A stretch of DNA of 64,000 nucleotides. Origin: Clostridiaceae bacterium. Lineage in GTDB: Bacteria; Bacillota; Clostridia; Saccharofermentanales; DTU023. A model generated the notes under the pieces. The model was not told the origin of the DNA, searched no databases, and saw only the letters and a list, made by a program, of their open reading frames with translations. The DNA is taken from the NCBI GenBank assembly GCA_012518795.1, contig JAAYRL010000006.1, forward strand, positions 128,346 through 192,345, written 5' to 3'. The position numbers were made by a program, and so were the translations under genes. Positions 26,772 through 35,786 of this stretch are shown one piece after another (the stretch's first letter is position 1; each line of letters starts with the position of its first letter).

Positions 26772-26901
26772 AAGTCCTCCTAGATTGCTTCCAAATTAAT
26801 GGATTTTAATTATTACTATAAAAGTATTTTCTTGCTCTATTGTTCTCTAAACACTCTTTCAAAAACGTTCTTACAGAGTGCTGAAAGCAAAATTACAAAT
26901 T

Positions 26902-27993
26902 CTACGGATTCACCTTGTATAAGGCCACTTCGTTGATTTCACGATTGGTTGCAATAATGTAATCATTGTCACCATATTGATATACATCAACATTAGTCGG
27001 TCCACAATCATGATCAAGCTGATTCAAGACAAATTTTTCTTCCGTTTGATCCCAAGTCATTGCATAGAGATCTCTATCACCTTGTCGATGACCAACTAAG
27101 AAAGTCGGAATTCCACCAAGCTCGCCTGCCCATAATGAATGTAAAAACGGCAATTCAGTATCATGATGATAAATTTCTTGCCAACCATCACTCTCTTCCC
27201 TAAACACATATAAATCTTTTCCATGGAACGGTGCGAAAACCATATATTCAAGCTTGCCGTCACCATCTATGTCATATGCTCTGACATCACTACTCGCCAT
27301 GTCAATCAATTGTTCTACTTGCCACTCATCAGAATCATCTGCCGGTGGAGTGCAACGATAAATTCCTTGTTCAGCTGCAACTAAACCGGTTTCCACTCCA
27401 TTGTATACTTGTCTGCAATAACCGTGATTTTTGGTTAAACCTTCTTTGATGACTTTGAATTCCAAAGGTTTACCTTGATTTATATCGTATTGAGTTAAAT
27501 CAGCAGGCAACTCGCAAACACTAATCTTACCCGGATGATTCCAATCATCTCTAAATTCATGATCAGACTTCAGTGCACAAGCAATAATATAACTTTTGCC
27601 GTTTCTGGTTAAGATATCAAAACGATGTAAAAACGGTATTTCTGCCAATTCAGTAATTTTCCATGTATGTTCTTCGGTTAAATCTTTAACTCGATTTCCA
27701 TCTGTATCAACCGGTGTGGCTAAAATAAGACGGGCTTCTGCAGAATCATTCGGCGAAAAGAATTTATGGGTTGAGAGAAATTCTCCATTGCTGTCAGGAA
27801 CTTGAAGCAGGGTCATAACTCCGCCCGGCTCTGTCCAAATTGTTTCAAGAAAATTACCGTCAAGATCAAATCTTTGACATTCACCTAATTTTTCAGTAGC
27901 TACTACGAAAGATCTATCTTCACCCGAATTAATCTGACCTATTGCATAACATAAATTTAGCTCGGCAATTGATTTCTTTTGTACTTTAATCAT
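26902..27993 (-). CDS. VCBS/FG-GAP-like beta-propeller protein of unknown function in the ula operon
   Basis: 363 residues from MIKVQKKSIAEL (AGGA 8 nt upstream), without signal peptide or membrane helix. Repeated beta-strand units end in acidic loops. The clearest is VRAYDIDGDGKLEYMVFAPF, an FG-GAP/EF-hand-like calcium loop. Others are DVYQYGDNDYIIATN and LHSLWAGELGGIPTFLVGH. It lies between ulaG and ulaE on the same strand, so a role in ascorbate or a related sugar acid is likely. It does not look like the missing decarboxylase UlaD, which is a TIM barrel. Confidence 0.6.
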   Translation of the reverse strand: MIKVQKKSIAELNLCYAIGQINSGEDRSFVVATEKLGECQRFDLDGNFLETIWTEPGGVMTLLQVPDSNGEFLSTHKFFSPNDSAEARLILATPVDTDGNRVKDLTEEHTWKITELAEIPFLHRFDILTRNGKSYIIACALKSDHEFRDDWNHPGKISVCELPADLTQYDINQGKPLEFKVIKEGLTKNHGYCRQVYNGVETGLVAAEQGIYRCTPPADDSDEWQVEQLIDMASSDVRAYDIDGDGKLEYMVFAPFHGKDLYVFREESDGWQEIYHHDTELPFLHSLWAGELGGIPTFLVGHRQGDRDLYAMTWDQTEEKFVLNQLDHDCGPTNVDVYQYGDNDYIIATNREINEVALYKVNP

Positions 27994-28081
27994 TATTAAG
28001 TCCTCGTTTTTTCTAAACTTGATCAAAGGTTTGAGTCATATTCAAAATTTAAATTCAACTATAACCTTCAATATTTCCATC

Positions 28082-28924
28082 CTAAAAAACTTGATCTAGT
28101 TTTTCTCTTAAAAATTTCGCAGCAAATTCAACATCTTCTTGCCAATTTTCTTGACCTACATACCAGAATTCACCAACGAAAGAACGAACACCTAACTCCT
28201 TTAAGCATTCAATATTCGAGACAAAATCAGTATGTCCTGTACCGAACGGAATCTCGCGGTAATGTCCGGGTATAGTTTCTTTCAGATGTGCTGCAAAAAT
28301 ATGACCTGTACCTTTTTGTAAATCCTCATTGACTGTATTTCCATAAATTAAAGATGCATTGGTTAAGTTGCCAATATCCGGATAAACACCGAGCCAAGGA
28401 CTGTATATTTGTTCTACGTAATACATGGATTTTTCAACGGTATCCATAAAAGGCGTTTCCATAGTTTCAAAGCCAAGAGCAACTTCATGAGATGCTGCAT
28501 AATGGGTAACAGCCTTTAGGTTTTCAGCAAAAAATTCTTCTGTTTCGGCATCGCCTTCTTCATAATAGACATCGTACCCGGCTAATTGAATCAAGCGGAT
28601 TCCCATGTCTCCTGCTAAATCAATTGCTTTATATGCAATATCTAAACCTTTTTCTCGAGTTTTGGCATCTTTGCTACCTAGAGGATATTTACGATGTCCG
28701 GATAAACAAATCGAACGTAACGGAACGTCAGCTTCTTGTGTTAACCGAACCATTTCTTGTCTTTCAGCCAAAGACCAATCTAGACGAGATAATCTGGCAT
28801 CGGTTTCATCAATACTGAATTCTATGTAATCAAAACCGGCTTCTTTTGCTATGGCAAATCTTTCTTCCCAAGTTAATTCATTCGGAAGAGCTTTCTCATA
28901 TAAACCTAATTGATATTTTTTCAT
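28082..28924 (-). CDS. ulaE: L-xylulose/L-ribulose-5-phosphate 3-epimerase
   Basis: Interconverts L-xylulose-5-P and L-ribulose-5-P. An AP-endonuclease-type TIM barrel (xylose isomerase-like) with FDYIEFSIDETDARLSRLDWS, SICLSGHRKYPLGSKD, GFETMETPFMD, YPDIGNL and the final GEFWYVGQ. The substrate-specific N terminus KYQLGLYEKALP is typical of UlaE/SgaU. 280 residues. The SD (GTGAGG) lies inside a 20-codon relic of another gene immediately upstream. Confidence 0.92.
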   Translation of the reverse strand: MKKYQLGLYEKALPNELTWEERFAIAKEAGFDYIEFSIDETDARLSRLDWSLAERQEMVRLTQEADVPLRSICLSGHRKYPLGSKDAKTREKGLDIAYKAIDLAGDMGIRLIQLAGYDVYYEEGDAETEEFFAENLKAVTHYAASHEVALGFETMETPFMDTVEKSMYYVEQIYSPWLGVYPDIGNLTNASLIYGNTVNEDLQKGTGHIFAAHLKETIPGHYREIPFGTGHTDFVSNIECLKELGVRSFVGEFWYVGQENWQEDVEFAAKFLREKLDQVF

Positions 28925-28930
28925 TTTGCC

Positions 28931-28990
28931 TCACTTTACTTTGTCTAAGTATTCACTGAAGATCTTTTCAGCGTAATCTTCTTGATTCGG
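28931..28990 (-). pseudogene. Twenty-codon C-terminal gene relic upstream of ulaE
   Basis: Directly after an in-frame TAA, the minus strand reads PNQEDYAEKIFSEYLDKVK and stop, 6 nt before the ulaE ATG. It has protein-like composition and serves the ulaE SD. It could be the tail of a deleted operon gene. The missing ulaD is a candidate, but 19 residues cannot prove this. Confidence 0.3.
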
Positions 28991-29014
28991 TTAAATTATC
29001 ATTAAAAAAGTCAG

Positions 29015-29311
29015 CTACTCTTTCACAATATCTTCTAATGGAATCATCTCTTCACCGAAACCACCTTCAATTGCATCAATGATTTCTTGCAAATGTTCAG
29101 CTTCATTAGGACCTTCAACTTGAATTTCAAGCTTTGAACCTTGTTTAATTCCTGCTCCCATTAACATTAAAACACTCTTTGGATTAATTACTTTTTCTCC
29201 AAAGATTATCTTAATGTCAGAATCCATTTTGGAGCATAATTGCGATAACTCTGTTGCAGGTCTTAAGTGCAAACCTGTTTTGTTTCTTACATAAATTGTT
29301 GTTTCAACCAT
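29015..29311 (-). CDS. ptsH: PTS phosphocarrier protein HPr
   Basis: His15 in NKTGLHLRPATEL is the phosphorylation site by enzyme I. Ser46 in NPKSVLMLMGAGI is at the position used by HPr kinase in Firmicutes, so catabolite control through P-Ser-HPr is possible. At 98 residues it is about 10 longer than usual because of an acidic C-terminal tail (EEMIPLEDIVKE). AGGAGA lies before the ATG. Lying inside the ula locus, it may serve chiefly this system. Confidence 0.93.
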   Translation of the reverse strand: MVETTIYVRNKTGLHLRPATELSQLCSKMDSDIKIIFGEKVINPKSVLMLMGAGIKQGSKLEIQVEGPNEAEHLQEIIDAIEGGFGEEMIPLEDIVKE

Positions 29312-29462
29312 GATGTTCTTTCTCCTATTTCTTTATCTTGTTTTATTAAACCAAACTTTTTCAATTAATTATTATTAGTTTGTTTTTAATTGATTGATTT
29401 TTATTAGTTTGATTATTTCTATTGTTTATTACAAAACCTTATGACGATTTTTAAACTGTTTA

Positions 29463-31151
29463 TTATTCAATTCCCAACAATTGATATACTTCTTCGGTTG
29501 TGGAACAAGTCAATACTTTCTCTGCTAATTCTTGAGCTTTTGCATAATTTAGATTTCGGATTTTTTCTTTGATGATCGGAGTTTCGCTGGCTGCCATACT
29601 GTATTCATCCATACCGAACCCGAGCAACACTTCTGTGATATTTGCATCAGAGGCGAATTCACCACACATACCTACTTCAATTCCTGCATTATTAGCAGCT
29701 TTGATTACTTGGTTAATTGCTCGTAAAACAGCCGGATTATAGGAATCATAGAGATGTTCAATCCGTTCATTGCCGCGATCGACCGCCAAGACATATTGAG
29801 TCAGATCATTGGTGCCGATACTAAAGAAGTCAACAACTTCAGCCAAAGCATCCGCCATCATTACTGCTGCGGGTGTTTCAATCATAATCCCTACCGGAAC
29901 ATCATCTGCATATTCGACACCTGCGGCTTTTAGCTCAGATTTGCATTCCGAGATTAATTCTTTTACTTGATTTACTTCATTAACCGAGATTATCATCGGA
30001 ATCATGATTTTGATCGGTCCGTATACGGCTGCTCTTAATAATGCTTTTAGTTGTGTTTTGAATATATCGGCTTTTTCCAAGCACATTCTGACTGCACGCC
30101 AACCCAAGAACGGATTCTCTTCAACGTCGAATTCATAGTAGGGCAATGCTTTATCACCGCCGATATCAAGGGTACGAATAATCAATTCTCCCTTAAGTGC
30201 TTCCACTGCATCTTTATAGGCATTATACTGTTCATCTTCGGAAGGGAAATCCGTATTATCCATAAAAAGAAATTCAGTACGGAACAGACCGACACCATCG
30301 ATTTTATACTTCATTGCTTGCTTAATTTCTTCAGCACTGCCGACATTGGCATATACCTTTAAAGTCTTGCCGTCCTCAGTTGTCGCCGGTAAATCCATTT
30401 TGGCTTCAATTTGTGCCTTTAATTCAGCATCTGCTTTCGATTTTTCAAGCAAATCATCCCTAGTTTGTTGATCGGGATTAATATAAATATCGCCGCTTTC
30501 AGCGTCGAATAAAACTTGATCGCCGGTTTTTACATTCTCCAGAATTGTGCTGGCACCGACTAATGCAGGTAAACCTAAACTTCTGGCTATGATCGAAACG
30601 TGAGAAGTTACACCGCCCCTTTCAGTTATAAAGCCTTTGACATAATCGAAATTCATACTGGACGTATCAGACGGTGTGAGATCATCAGCAATGATAATTA
30701 CCTCTTTTTGAATATGATCCAAACCGGCAAATTCTTTGCCTTGCAGAGCAGCCATGAAACGGGCACCAACATCCAGAATATCGACAGCTCTTTCCTGCAT
30801 ATATGCATCATCAATTCCTGCCATCATCGCACTTAATTCTGCAATTGCATTCTCAACAGCCAACTCAACATTCTGTTTTTCATCTTTGATTTTACTTAAA
30901 ACCATTTCTTTCAAAGCGATATCATTTGCAATACTCAAATGACCTGCAAAAATTGCAGAATCTTCCGCTAATACACTTAAGTCCTTTGAAACTGCATCGA
31001 CTGCTTTCTCAAAAAGCTCAATATTTTCAGAAATTTCCGCTTCGCCATTGATCAGATATTTTGCTGCTGTTAATTCTTCTTTTTCATAAACATATGCTTC
31101 TGCTTCCGCTATACCTCGGGTAAAAGTTCTTGCAACCTTTATGTGTTTCAT
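29463..31151 (-). CDS. ptsI: PTS enzyme I (phosphoenolpyruvate-protein phosphotransferase)
   Basis: Takes phosphate from PEP onto His184 in TERGGVTSHVSIIARSLGLPA and passes it to HPr. The PEP-binding barrel has GVGLFRTEFLFMD, GDKALPYYEFDVEENPFLGWRA, FFSIGTNDLTQYVLAVDR and the catalytic Cys region GMCGEFASD. The 562 residues are complete. It is the first gene of the minus-strand ula transcript and is followed by HPr after a 151-nt gap. Confidence 0.95.
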   Translation of the reverse strand: MKHIKVARTFTRGIAEAEAYVYEKEELTAAKYLINGEAEISENIELFEKAVDAVSKDLSVLAEDSAIFAGHLSIANDIALKEMVLSKIKDEKQNVELAVENAIAELSAMMAGIDDAYMQERAVDILDVGARFMAALQGKEFAGLDHIQKEVIIIADDLTPSDTSSMNFDYVKGFITERGGVTSHVSIIARSLGLPALVGASTILENVKTGDQVLFDAESGDIYINPDQQTRDDLLEKSKADAELKAQIEAKMDLPATTEDGKTLKVYANVGSAEEIKQAMKYKIDGVGLFRTEFLFMDNTDFPSEDEQYNAYKDAVEALKGELIIRTLDIGGDKALPYYEFDVEENPFLGWRAVRMCLEKADIFKTQLKALLRAAVYGPIKIMIPMIISVNEVNQVKELISECKSELKAAGVEYADDVPVGIMIETPAAVMMADALAEVVDFFSIGTNDLTQYVLAVDRGNERIEHLYDSYNPAVLRAINQVIKAANNAGIEVGMCGEFASDANITEVLLGFGMDEYSMAASETPIIKEKIRNLNYAKAQELAEKVLTCSTTEEVYQLLGIE

Positions 31152-31237
31152 GTGCCGTCTCCTCTTCCATTATTATGTTGTATTTTTATAAAAATAATTT
31201 AGATGCTCTATGCTCTAATTGCACACTAAAAATACTT

Positions 31238-31260
31238 TTGTACGCGAGTACTCGCTACAA
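31238..31260. promoter_or_regulatory. Inverted repeat upstream of ptsI, candidate UlaR operator
   Basis: GCGAGTACTCGC is a perfect 12-bp palindrome, and with TTGTA and TACAA on the flanks it makes a near-symmetric 23-bp site 87 nt upstream of the ptsI ATG. The GC-rich core stands out in an AT-rich spacer. Binding by the divergent DeoR protein is inference. Confidence 0.5.
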
Positions 31261-31618
31261 TAATTACACTTTCTAAAGTACATTTGATTTTGAATATAAG
31301 TTAATATCAACATCGAGAATTTGTTTCACTTCATACTTAACTTCTTCATGACATTTTAAACGCATTTGCATAAAACAACATGTACAAATATTTATTTGAT
31401 GATTTAATCATAACCCATCCATGTTTTTATAACAATTTACAATTTATCGATTTTTCTTATTAAACAATGTACAATAAACCTTTATTTTTCATATAAATTG
31501 ATTTTTATGAAAAATGTCATATAATTAGAATTAATTGAAACAGATATGGAACTTTTTTATCATTTAAACTATATTTCAGATAATTAAATGATATTTTTTT
31601 CAAATAACATTTCAAGAA

Positions 31619-31638
31619 TTAGATCAAATCTGATCTAA
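31619..31638. promoter_or_regulatory. Inverted repeat upstream of the DeoR gene, candidate operator
   Basis: TTAGATCA and TGATCTAA form a perfect 8-bp inverted repeat with a 4-nt spacer. It lies 33 nt upstream of the -35 box of the regulator's promoter. Confidence 0.45.
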
Positions 31639-31671
31639 AGTAACAGGCAAAGAATACTCAATTTTTTATTA

Positions 31672-31700
31672 TTGCATGTAAAAATTCAAGCAATTATTAT
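31672..31700 (+). promoter_or_regulatory. Promoter of the DeoR-family regulator gene
   Basis: TTGCAT (31672-31677), a 17-nt spacer and TATTAT (31695-31700), 34 nt before the ATG. Confidence 0.6.
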
Positions 31701-31733
31701 ATTAACATTAATAATTTAAGAGAGGAGAGGAGT

Positions 31734-32537
31734 ATGAGGAATTCAGATATAAATATAAAAGAGCGCAGAGCAAACTTGGTAAAAATCTTGCAAGATGAAC
31801 CTAATACTTCAATCAGTAGTCTATCTGAACAACTAACCGTTTCAGAATCCACAATTCGGCGTGATTTAAAATTTTTAGATAGTAAAAAAAAGATATACAC
31901 ATCTTATAAATTAACTGATACCGGAATTCAAAAAGATATTCTTCCCGAATTTGATAGTGATATTTTTTATAATACTAATATTGAAGAAAAAGAGGCCATC
32001 GCCAAACAAGCTGCAAAAATGATCAAAACCGGTGATGTAGTTTTCATCAATTCCAGTTCTACCGCTCTGCGGGTAATCAAGTATGTTGATCAAGATTTTG
32101 TCACAATTATCACAAATAATGCCCGTTGTTTGTTAGAACCGGTCAATTCAAAAGTAAAACTGATTTTGATCGGTGGCGAAATTGTACATAATTCTGTTTA
32201 TAAAAACTCTAAAATGTGTACTACCGGCGATTATGCCGTTTCTCTGATCCATAATATTTTGGCAAATAAGTGCATTATCGGCATTAGTGGCATTACCGAA
32301 GAAAAAGGGCTTTCAACCGCAGTAATCAGCGAGCTCACTGTAAACCGCGAGATGATAAACAGTTGTTTGGGTCATGTCATAGTAGTTGCAGATAATAGAA
32401 AAATCGGCATCAATCACAATTATATTTTTTCACCAATCGAAAATGTCAGTTGTTTAATTACTGATAAAAATTCTGATCCGGAATATTTAAATCAGATTAG
32501 CAATAAAGGAATCGAAATTATTATTGCTGATACCTAA
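31734..32537 (+). CDS. DeoR-family transcriptional regulator (probable UlaR)
   Basis: The N-terminal HTH is INIKERRANLVKILQDE...SISSLSEQLTVSESTIRRDLKFLD, the DeoR signature. The C-terminal DeoRC sensor domain binds a sugar phosphate (DVVFINSSSTALRVIKYV, IGGEIVHNSVY, GISGITEEKGLSTAVISE). 267 residues. GAGGAGAGGAG lies just before the ATG. Divergent from the ula genes, so by position it should be their local regulator, probably responding to ascorbate-6-P as UlaR does. Confidence 0.87.
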   Translation: MRNSDINIKERRANLVKILQDEPNTSISSLSEQLTVSESTIRRDLKFLDSKKKIYTSYKLTDTGIQKDILPEFDSDIFYNTNIEEKEAIAKQAAKMIKTGDVVFINSSSTALRVIKYVDQDFVTIITNNARCLLEPVNSKVKLILIGGEIVHNSVYKNSKMCTTGDYAVSLIHNILANKCIIGISGITEEKGLSTAVISELTVNREMINSCLGHVIVVADNRKIGINHNYIFSPIENVSCLITDKNSDPEYLNQISNKGIEIIIADT

Positions 32538-32654
32538 GTAATAACCAAAAATTGAGGAAAATAAAAGAGGATTTATTAAAGGCTATTATTTTTAAAATAG
32601 TTCTACCATCCATTAATTACCGAAAAGTACTCTTGATAATTTGAGAATCAAAAA

Positions 32655-32742
32655 AACTTCCAGAGCTTTCTTGCCAAAATCTCAAAGCTTTAGATTTTAC
32701 CACTAAAACAATATGGACCAATGGCAATTTCATCTGGAAGTT
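32655..32742 (-). terminator. Nested hairpin terminator of the lipoprotein gene
   Basis: Three nested inverted repeats: AACTTCCAGA/TCTGGAAGTT (32655-32664, 32733-32742), TTGCCA/TGGCAA, and AAATCT/AGATTT. On the minus strand the outer stem runs into seven T's. It lies 95 nt after the lipoprotein stop and also faces the convergent DeoR gene. The rest of 32538-32837 shows no gene. Confidence 0.55.
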
Positions 32743-32837
32743 CTTAATTTTACAGACAGGTTTCAGAAGCTATAGCTTTGTCAGCAACCTCACACCTGCC
32801 ATACTATAAATAAAATTAACAACCATTATGTTATTCA

Positions 32838-33326
32838 TCACTTATTTGGAATAGTGACTGTTACAGGATCAAATTCTTTAATGGTTTTATAATCATCTGC
32901 CAAAAGCGAAAATGTAATTTCCATTGTTTTTACTTTGTCATATTCGTCTTCTTCCAGAGCTAAACCCATTGAATAATAATTTTCTTCATAACCCTTCGGC
33001 TCAAGTTCAGTTGTAAATAAAGGGAAAGTATCTTCTTTACCATTATCAAATTTTACCTTATCCATATGAACTCTAAGTTTTTTATCTGTAGTGTTCTCAA
33101 CTTTTAAATGATACTCCGGACCAAATAATCCTTCTTTTTCATATTTGAGAAATGTAATTATTATTCCTTCCTGATCAATCAACACACTATCATCTTTTTT
33201 CTCTTCACCGGCAGGTTCATCTTTTTTAGCATCTTTTTTACTACAACCAACTATAGAAACAGCCAATAAAACTACTAAAAGCAAGCTTAATGCTTTGATC
33301 ATATTTTGTTTTAATTTTTTCTTCAT
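32838..33326 (-). CDS. Secreted lipoprotein, FxLYD-like domain
   Basis: Basic N terminus, hydrophobic stretch (LSLLLVVLLAVSIVGC) and lipobox SIVGC at about residue 28. After a Lys/Asp/Glu-rich spacer, residues about 50-160 form a single beta-rich domain with GPEYHLKVENTTDKKLRV, as in FxLYD or DUF4352-type domains. 162 residues. It is the last of three tandem lipoprotein genes. Function unknown. Confidence 0.75.
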   Translation of the reverse strand: MKKKLKQNMIKALSLLLVVLLAVSIVGCSKKDAKKDEPAGEEKKDDSVLIDQEGIIITFLKYEKEGLFGPEYHLKVENTTDKKLRVHMDKVKFDNGKEDTFPLFTTELEPKGYEENYYSMGLALEEDEYDKVKTMEITFSLLADDYKTIKEFDPVTVTIPNK

Positions 33327-33424
33327 AATATTCTCCTGATTGTTTTTAATGTTCTGTTAACTTAAAAATTAAAAAGAAATCTGACCTCTTTTTCTTCATC
33401 TTTAGCTAACAGAGCCGTTATTAA

Positions 33425-34195
33425 TTATTTCCCTTGGAAACTTTCAATAATTTGGATTACATCTGCATCTTCAAGCGAAATCGTTCCTCCCGGTTTTTCT
33501 GTCCAAAGAAAAATTTGATATTGCTTATCACCGTCTTCAGCATATAAACAGGTCATAGGAAGATCAGAACTCTTCGCGGTAAATCCGCTGAACGATTTTC
33601 CGCCAATTTCAATCGGATCAATGTCTTCTGCACCATCATAAAATTTCTTATCCATTTTGGTCAGAGGAATACCTGAATCACCATATTCTAAATTTATTAC
33701 CGGTGCTTTCAATAAGGCCATAGGATCTTCCATTCCTCCCTTAAACAAGCTAACCTTATTTGTAGACTCCTCACCTTCCATTGCTGGTGGTGTAACCCAG
33801 CCTTCCGGCACAGATACCGAGAATTCTTCCGTTTCAAAAATTTCACCATCAGCCACTTGATCAGTATCGGCATCTTCAGTTTCTTCACTTTCTACCACAT
33901 CGGTTTCTTCAGACGTTTCACTCTCTGTTGCCTCGGTTTCTTTTGCTGTCTCGCTCTCCTTTACCTCAGTTTCTTTTGCATCTTCAGTCTTTTCCACCTC
34001 AGTTTTTTTAGTCTTCTCGCTTTTTTCTGTTTTACTTTCTTCAGTTGTTTCTTTCTCCGTTACATCCTTTGTTCTACCATCTTCCTTACCGTTTCTCTCT
34101 ACCGGATCTGAATCATCAGCTTTTTTGCTACATGCTATTAATGAAAAAGCCATGATTAATGCCAAAAAAACTACTAGCAATTTTTGTTTTGTCAT
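33425..34195 (-). CDS. Secreted lipoprotein with long Glu/Thr/Lys spacer
   Basis: The signal peptide MTKQKLLVVFLALIMAFSLIAC ends at the lipobox SLIAC. Residues about 35-120 are a low-complexity spacer of repeated Glu-Thr-Lys-Ser units (KETE, SETxE). Residues about 120-256 form a small domain starting FETEEFSVSVPEGW, as in PsbP-like or lipid-binding folds. The spacer probably carries the domain through the cell wall. Function unknown. Confidence 0.75.
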   Translation of the reverse strand: MTKQKLLVVFLALIMAFSLIACSKKADDSDPVERNGKEDGRTKDVTEKETTEESKTEKSEKTKKTEVEKTEDAKETEVKESETAKETEATESETSEETDVVESEETEDADTDQVADGEIFETEEFSVSVPEGWVTPPAMEGEESTNKVSLFKGGMEDPMALLKAPVINLEYGDSGIPLTKMDKKFYDGAEDIDPIEIGGKSFSGFTAKSSDLPMTCLYAEDGDKQYQIFLWTEKPGGTISLEDADVIQIIESFQGK

Positions 34196-34270
34196 CTACT
34201 TTCCTCCATATTTAACAAAATTTTATTAAGTTATTAAGATGTGTTAAGGTGTAATTAGGCTATCAGTGGC

Positions 34271-35560
34271 TTAAGGCAACGAGCTCGGCATCGGCTGTTC
34301 TACCTCTTGGCGTTCAATTCCACCAATAACGAAACCGAAGGGATCATTCTCTCTATATTCCTGTCTTTGCAATGCAGTAATCAAATAGCTGATTTTCAGA
34401 CCAATATCCTCTTCTTCCACCAAAATTTCAACTTCCCATTTGCCCGGTGAAACTTCCTCAATTGAAGTAATATCCAGCAAATAATAGGAATGTTCCAGAT
34501 CAGATAACCTGGCAATTTCATATTTTGCATGTCGATCAGGTGTATAGTTAACTAAATAACCGTCATACTCCGGTATTTCTTGATTTAAATGTCCATAGAG
34601 ACTCAAGACATATTCATCAAACAACCATTGCTCCAGCGGTAAAGTCGGTGTATCCGGATTTAACTCATAGGAAAACGGCAGCTGCAGATTCACTAATAGA
34701 GATAAGCAGTACCAATAGTAATCATCAGTTTCATAAAAGTACCCGAACTTGGTATCTGCACCGAATATTAAGTACGCTTCATCATATTCAAATTGAGTAT
34801 AAGCATACATTTTACAAAAATCCATAAAAGAAGAATCTAAAGTCAATTCTGCAGGTTGCCATTCTTCTTTCACAATTACAATTTCAACTTCTTCCTCTCT
34901 GCCGTTATAGACCAAAAGCCATTCAGAACGATAATCACCTTGGGTACAAACTAAGCGAAAATTTGGAATACTTTCTGTCAAAAATCCATAAAATTCATAG
35001 AGATCACCTTGATTACCGGTTATCTGAAATACTTCCATTATCGGATGAAAATGCCATAATCCCAGAATGAAATCTCCATATTCCAAAGTCACAGTAACAT
35101 CATCGGACTCAATCCTGAACCGAATCGGTCTTGCAAGATCGGGCCCCATCGTATTATCTAAAAATGTAATGTCTTGAGCAGCGGAATCCAAAGCTTTAAA
35201 TTCTGCTGATTGTTCACTCGGGAATAAAGTTATTAATGCTGTACTTTCATTATTATCCTCGGATTGAACTTCAATTGTGGTTGTTTCGGTTGTTTCTTTT
35301 GTGGTTTTTTCCGTTTTTTCCGAAGTTGTTTCTTCAATTACTTCCGTAGCAGTGATTTCCGAATTTCGGGATTCATTTTCTTTGACAGTTCCACTCGACT
35401 CCGTTGCTCCTGTTGTAATTTCCTGACTTTCTGAAACGGAATCGGATTTTTTTACTAAAGTATCATCTAATTTTTTTTGTTTAGATGAACAAGAATTCAA
35501 AGGAAATATCATCATCATGAGCATAACTAAAACGATTATTATATTTAACACTTTCTTCAT
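34271..35560 (-). CDS. Secreted lipoprotein, unknown domain with Thr/Glu spacer
   Basis: From MKKVLNIIIVLVMLMMMIFPLNSC the lipobox is PLNSC. GAGGAAG lies 8 nt before this ATG, so I reject an in-frame TTG five codons earlier. Residues about 28-110 are a Ser/Thr/Glu spacer, then about 320 residues of acidic, aromatic-rich sequence (GDFILGLWHFHPIMEVFQITGNQGDLYEFYG...). I recognise no family. First of the three tandem lipoprotein genes. Confidence 0.72.
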   Translation of the reverse strand: MKKVLNIIIVLVMLMMMIFPLNSCSSKQKKLDDTLVKKSDSVSESQEITTGATESSGTVKENESRNSEITATEVIEETTSEKTEKTTKETTETTTIEVQSEDNNESTALITLFPSEQSAEFKALDSAAQDITFLDNTMGPDLARPIRFRIESDDVTVTLEYGDFILGLWHFHPIMEVFQITGNQGDLYEFYGFLTESIPNFRLVCTQGDYRSEWLLVYNGREEEVEIVIVKEEWQPAELTLDSSFMDFCKMYAYTQFEYDEAYLIFGADTKFGYFYETDDYYWYCLSLLVNLQLPFSYELNPDTPTLPLEQWLFDEYVLSLYGHLNQEIPEYDGYLVNYTPDRHAKYEIARLSDLEHSYYLLDITSIEEVSPGKWEVEILVEEEDIGLKISYLITALQRQEYRENDPFGFVIGGIERQEVEQPMPSSLP

Positions 35561-35786
35561 ATCGATCTTCCTCAATACTTATTGTTTCTGTATATGTTTT
35601 TTCTATATTATGATTTTACTATATATTAGAGAATATTAAAATTATCTAGCAGTAAATTGTAGGCTAAATAAAACATATTATAATAAATTGTTAAATTTCC
35701 ATTTACACTAAAAGACAACTACAAACAATTCATCATCATGCTATAATTTGAAATGAGACATAATTTAATACTGTTTACGTAACGAG

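Larger units (their letters stand above)
31152..31733 (+). promoter_or_regulatory. Divergent ula control region
   Basis: 582 nt of AT-rich DNA with no convincing gene, between ptsI (minus) and the DeoR regulator (plus). It holds two inverted repeats (31238-31260 and 31619-31638), listed separately, and the regulator's promoter at 31672-31700. A small palindrome ATGATT-T-AATCAT lies near 31403-31415. I could not fix the ptsI promoter with confidence. Confidence 0.6.

Noticed and set aside
26902-27993. Missing UlaD decarboxylase
   Set aside because: The protein is beta-strand rich with FG-GAP-type loops, while UlaD is a TIM barrel of about 220 residues with a different metal motif.
32655-32742. 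Miniature inverted-repeat transposon
   Set aside because: The inverted repeats nest as one RNA hairpin followed by T's on the minus strand, and no target-site duplication is seen. A terminator is simpler.
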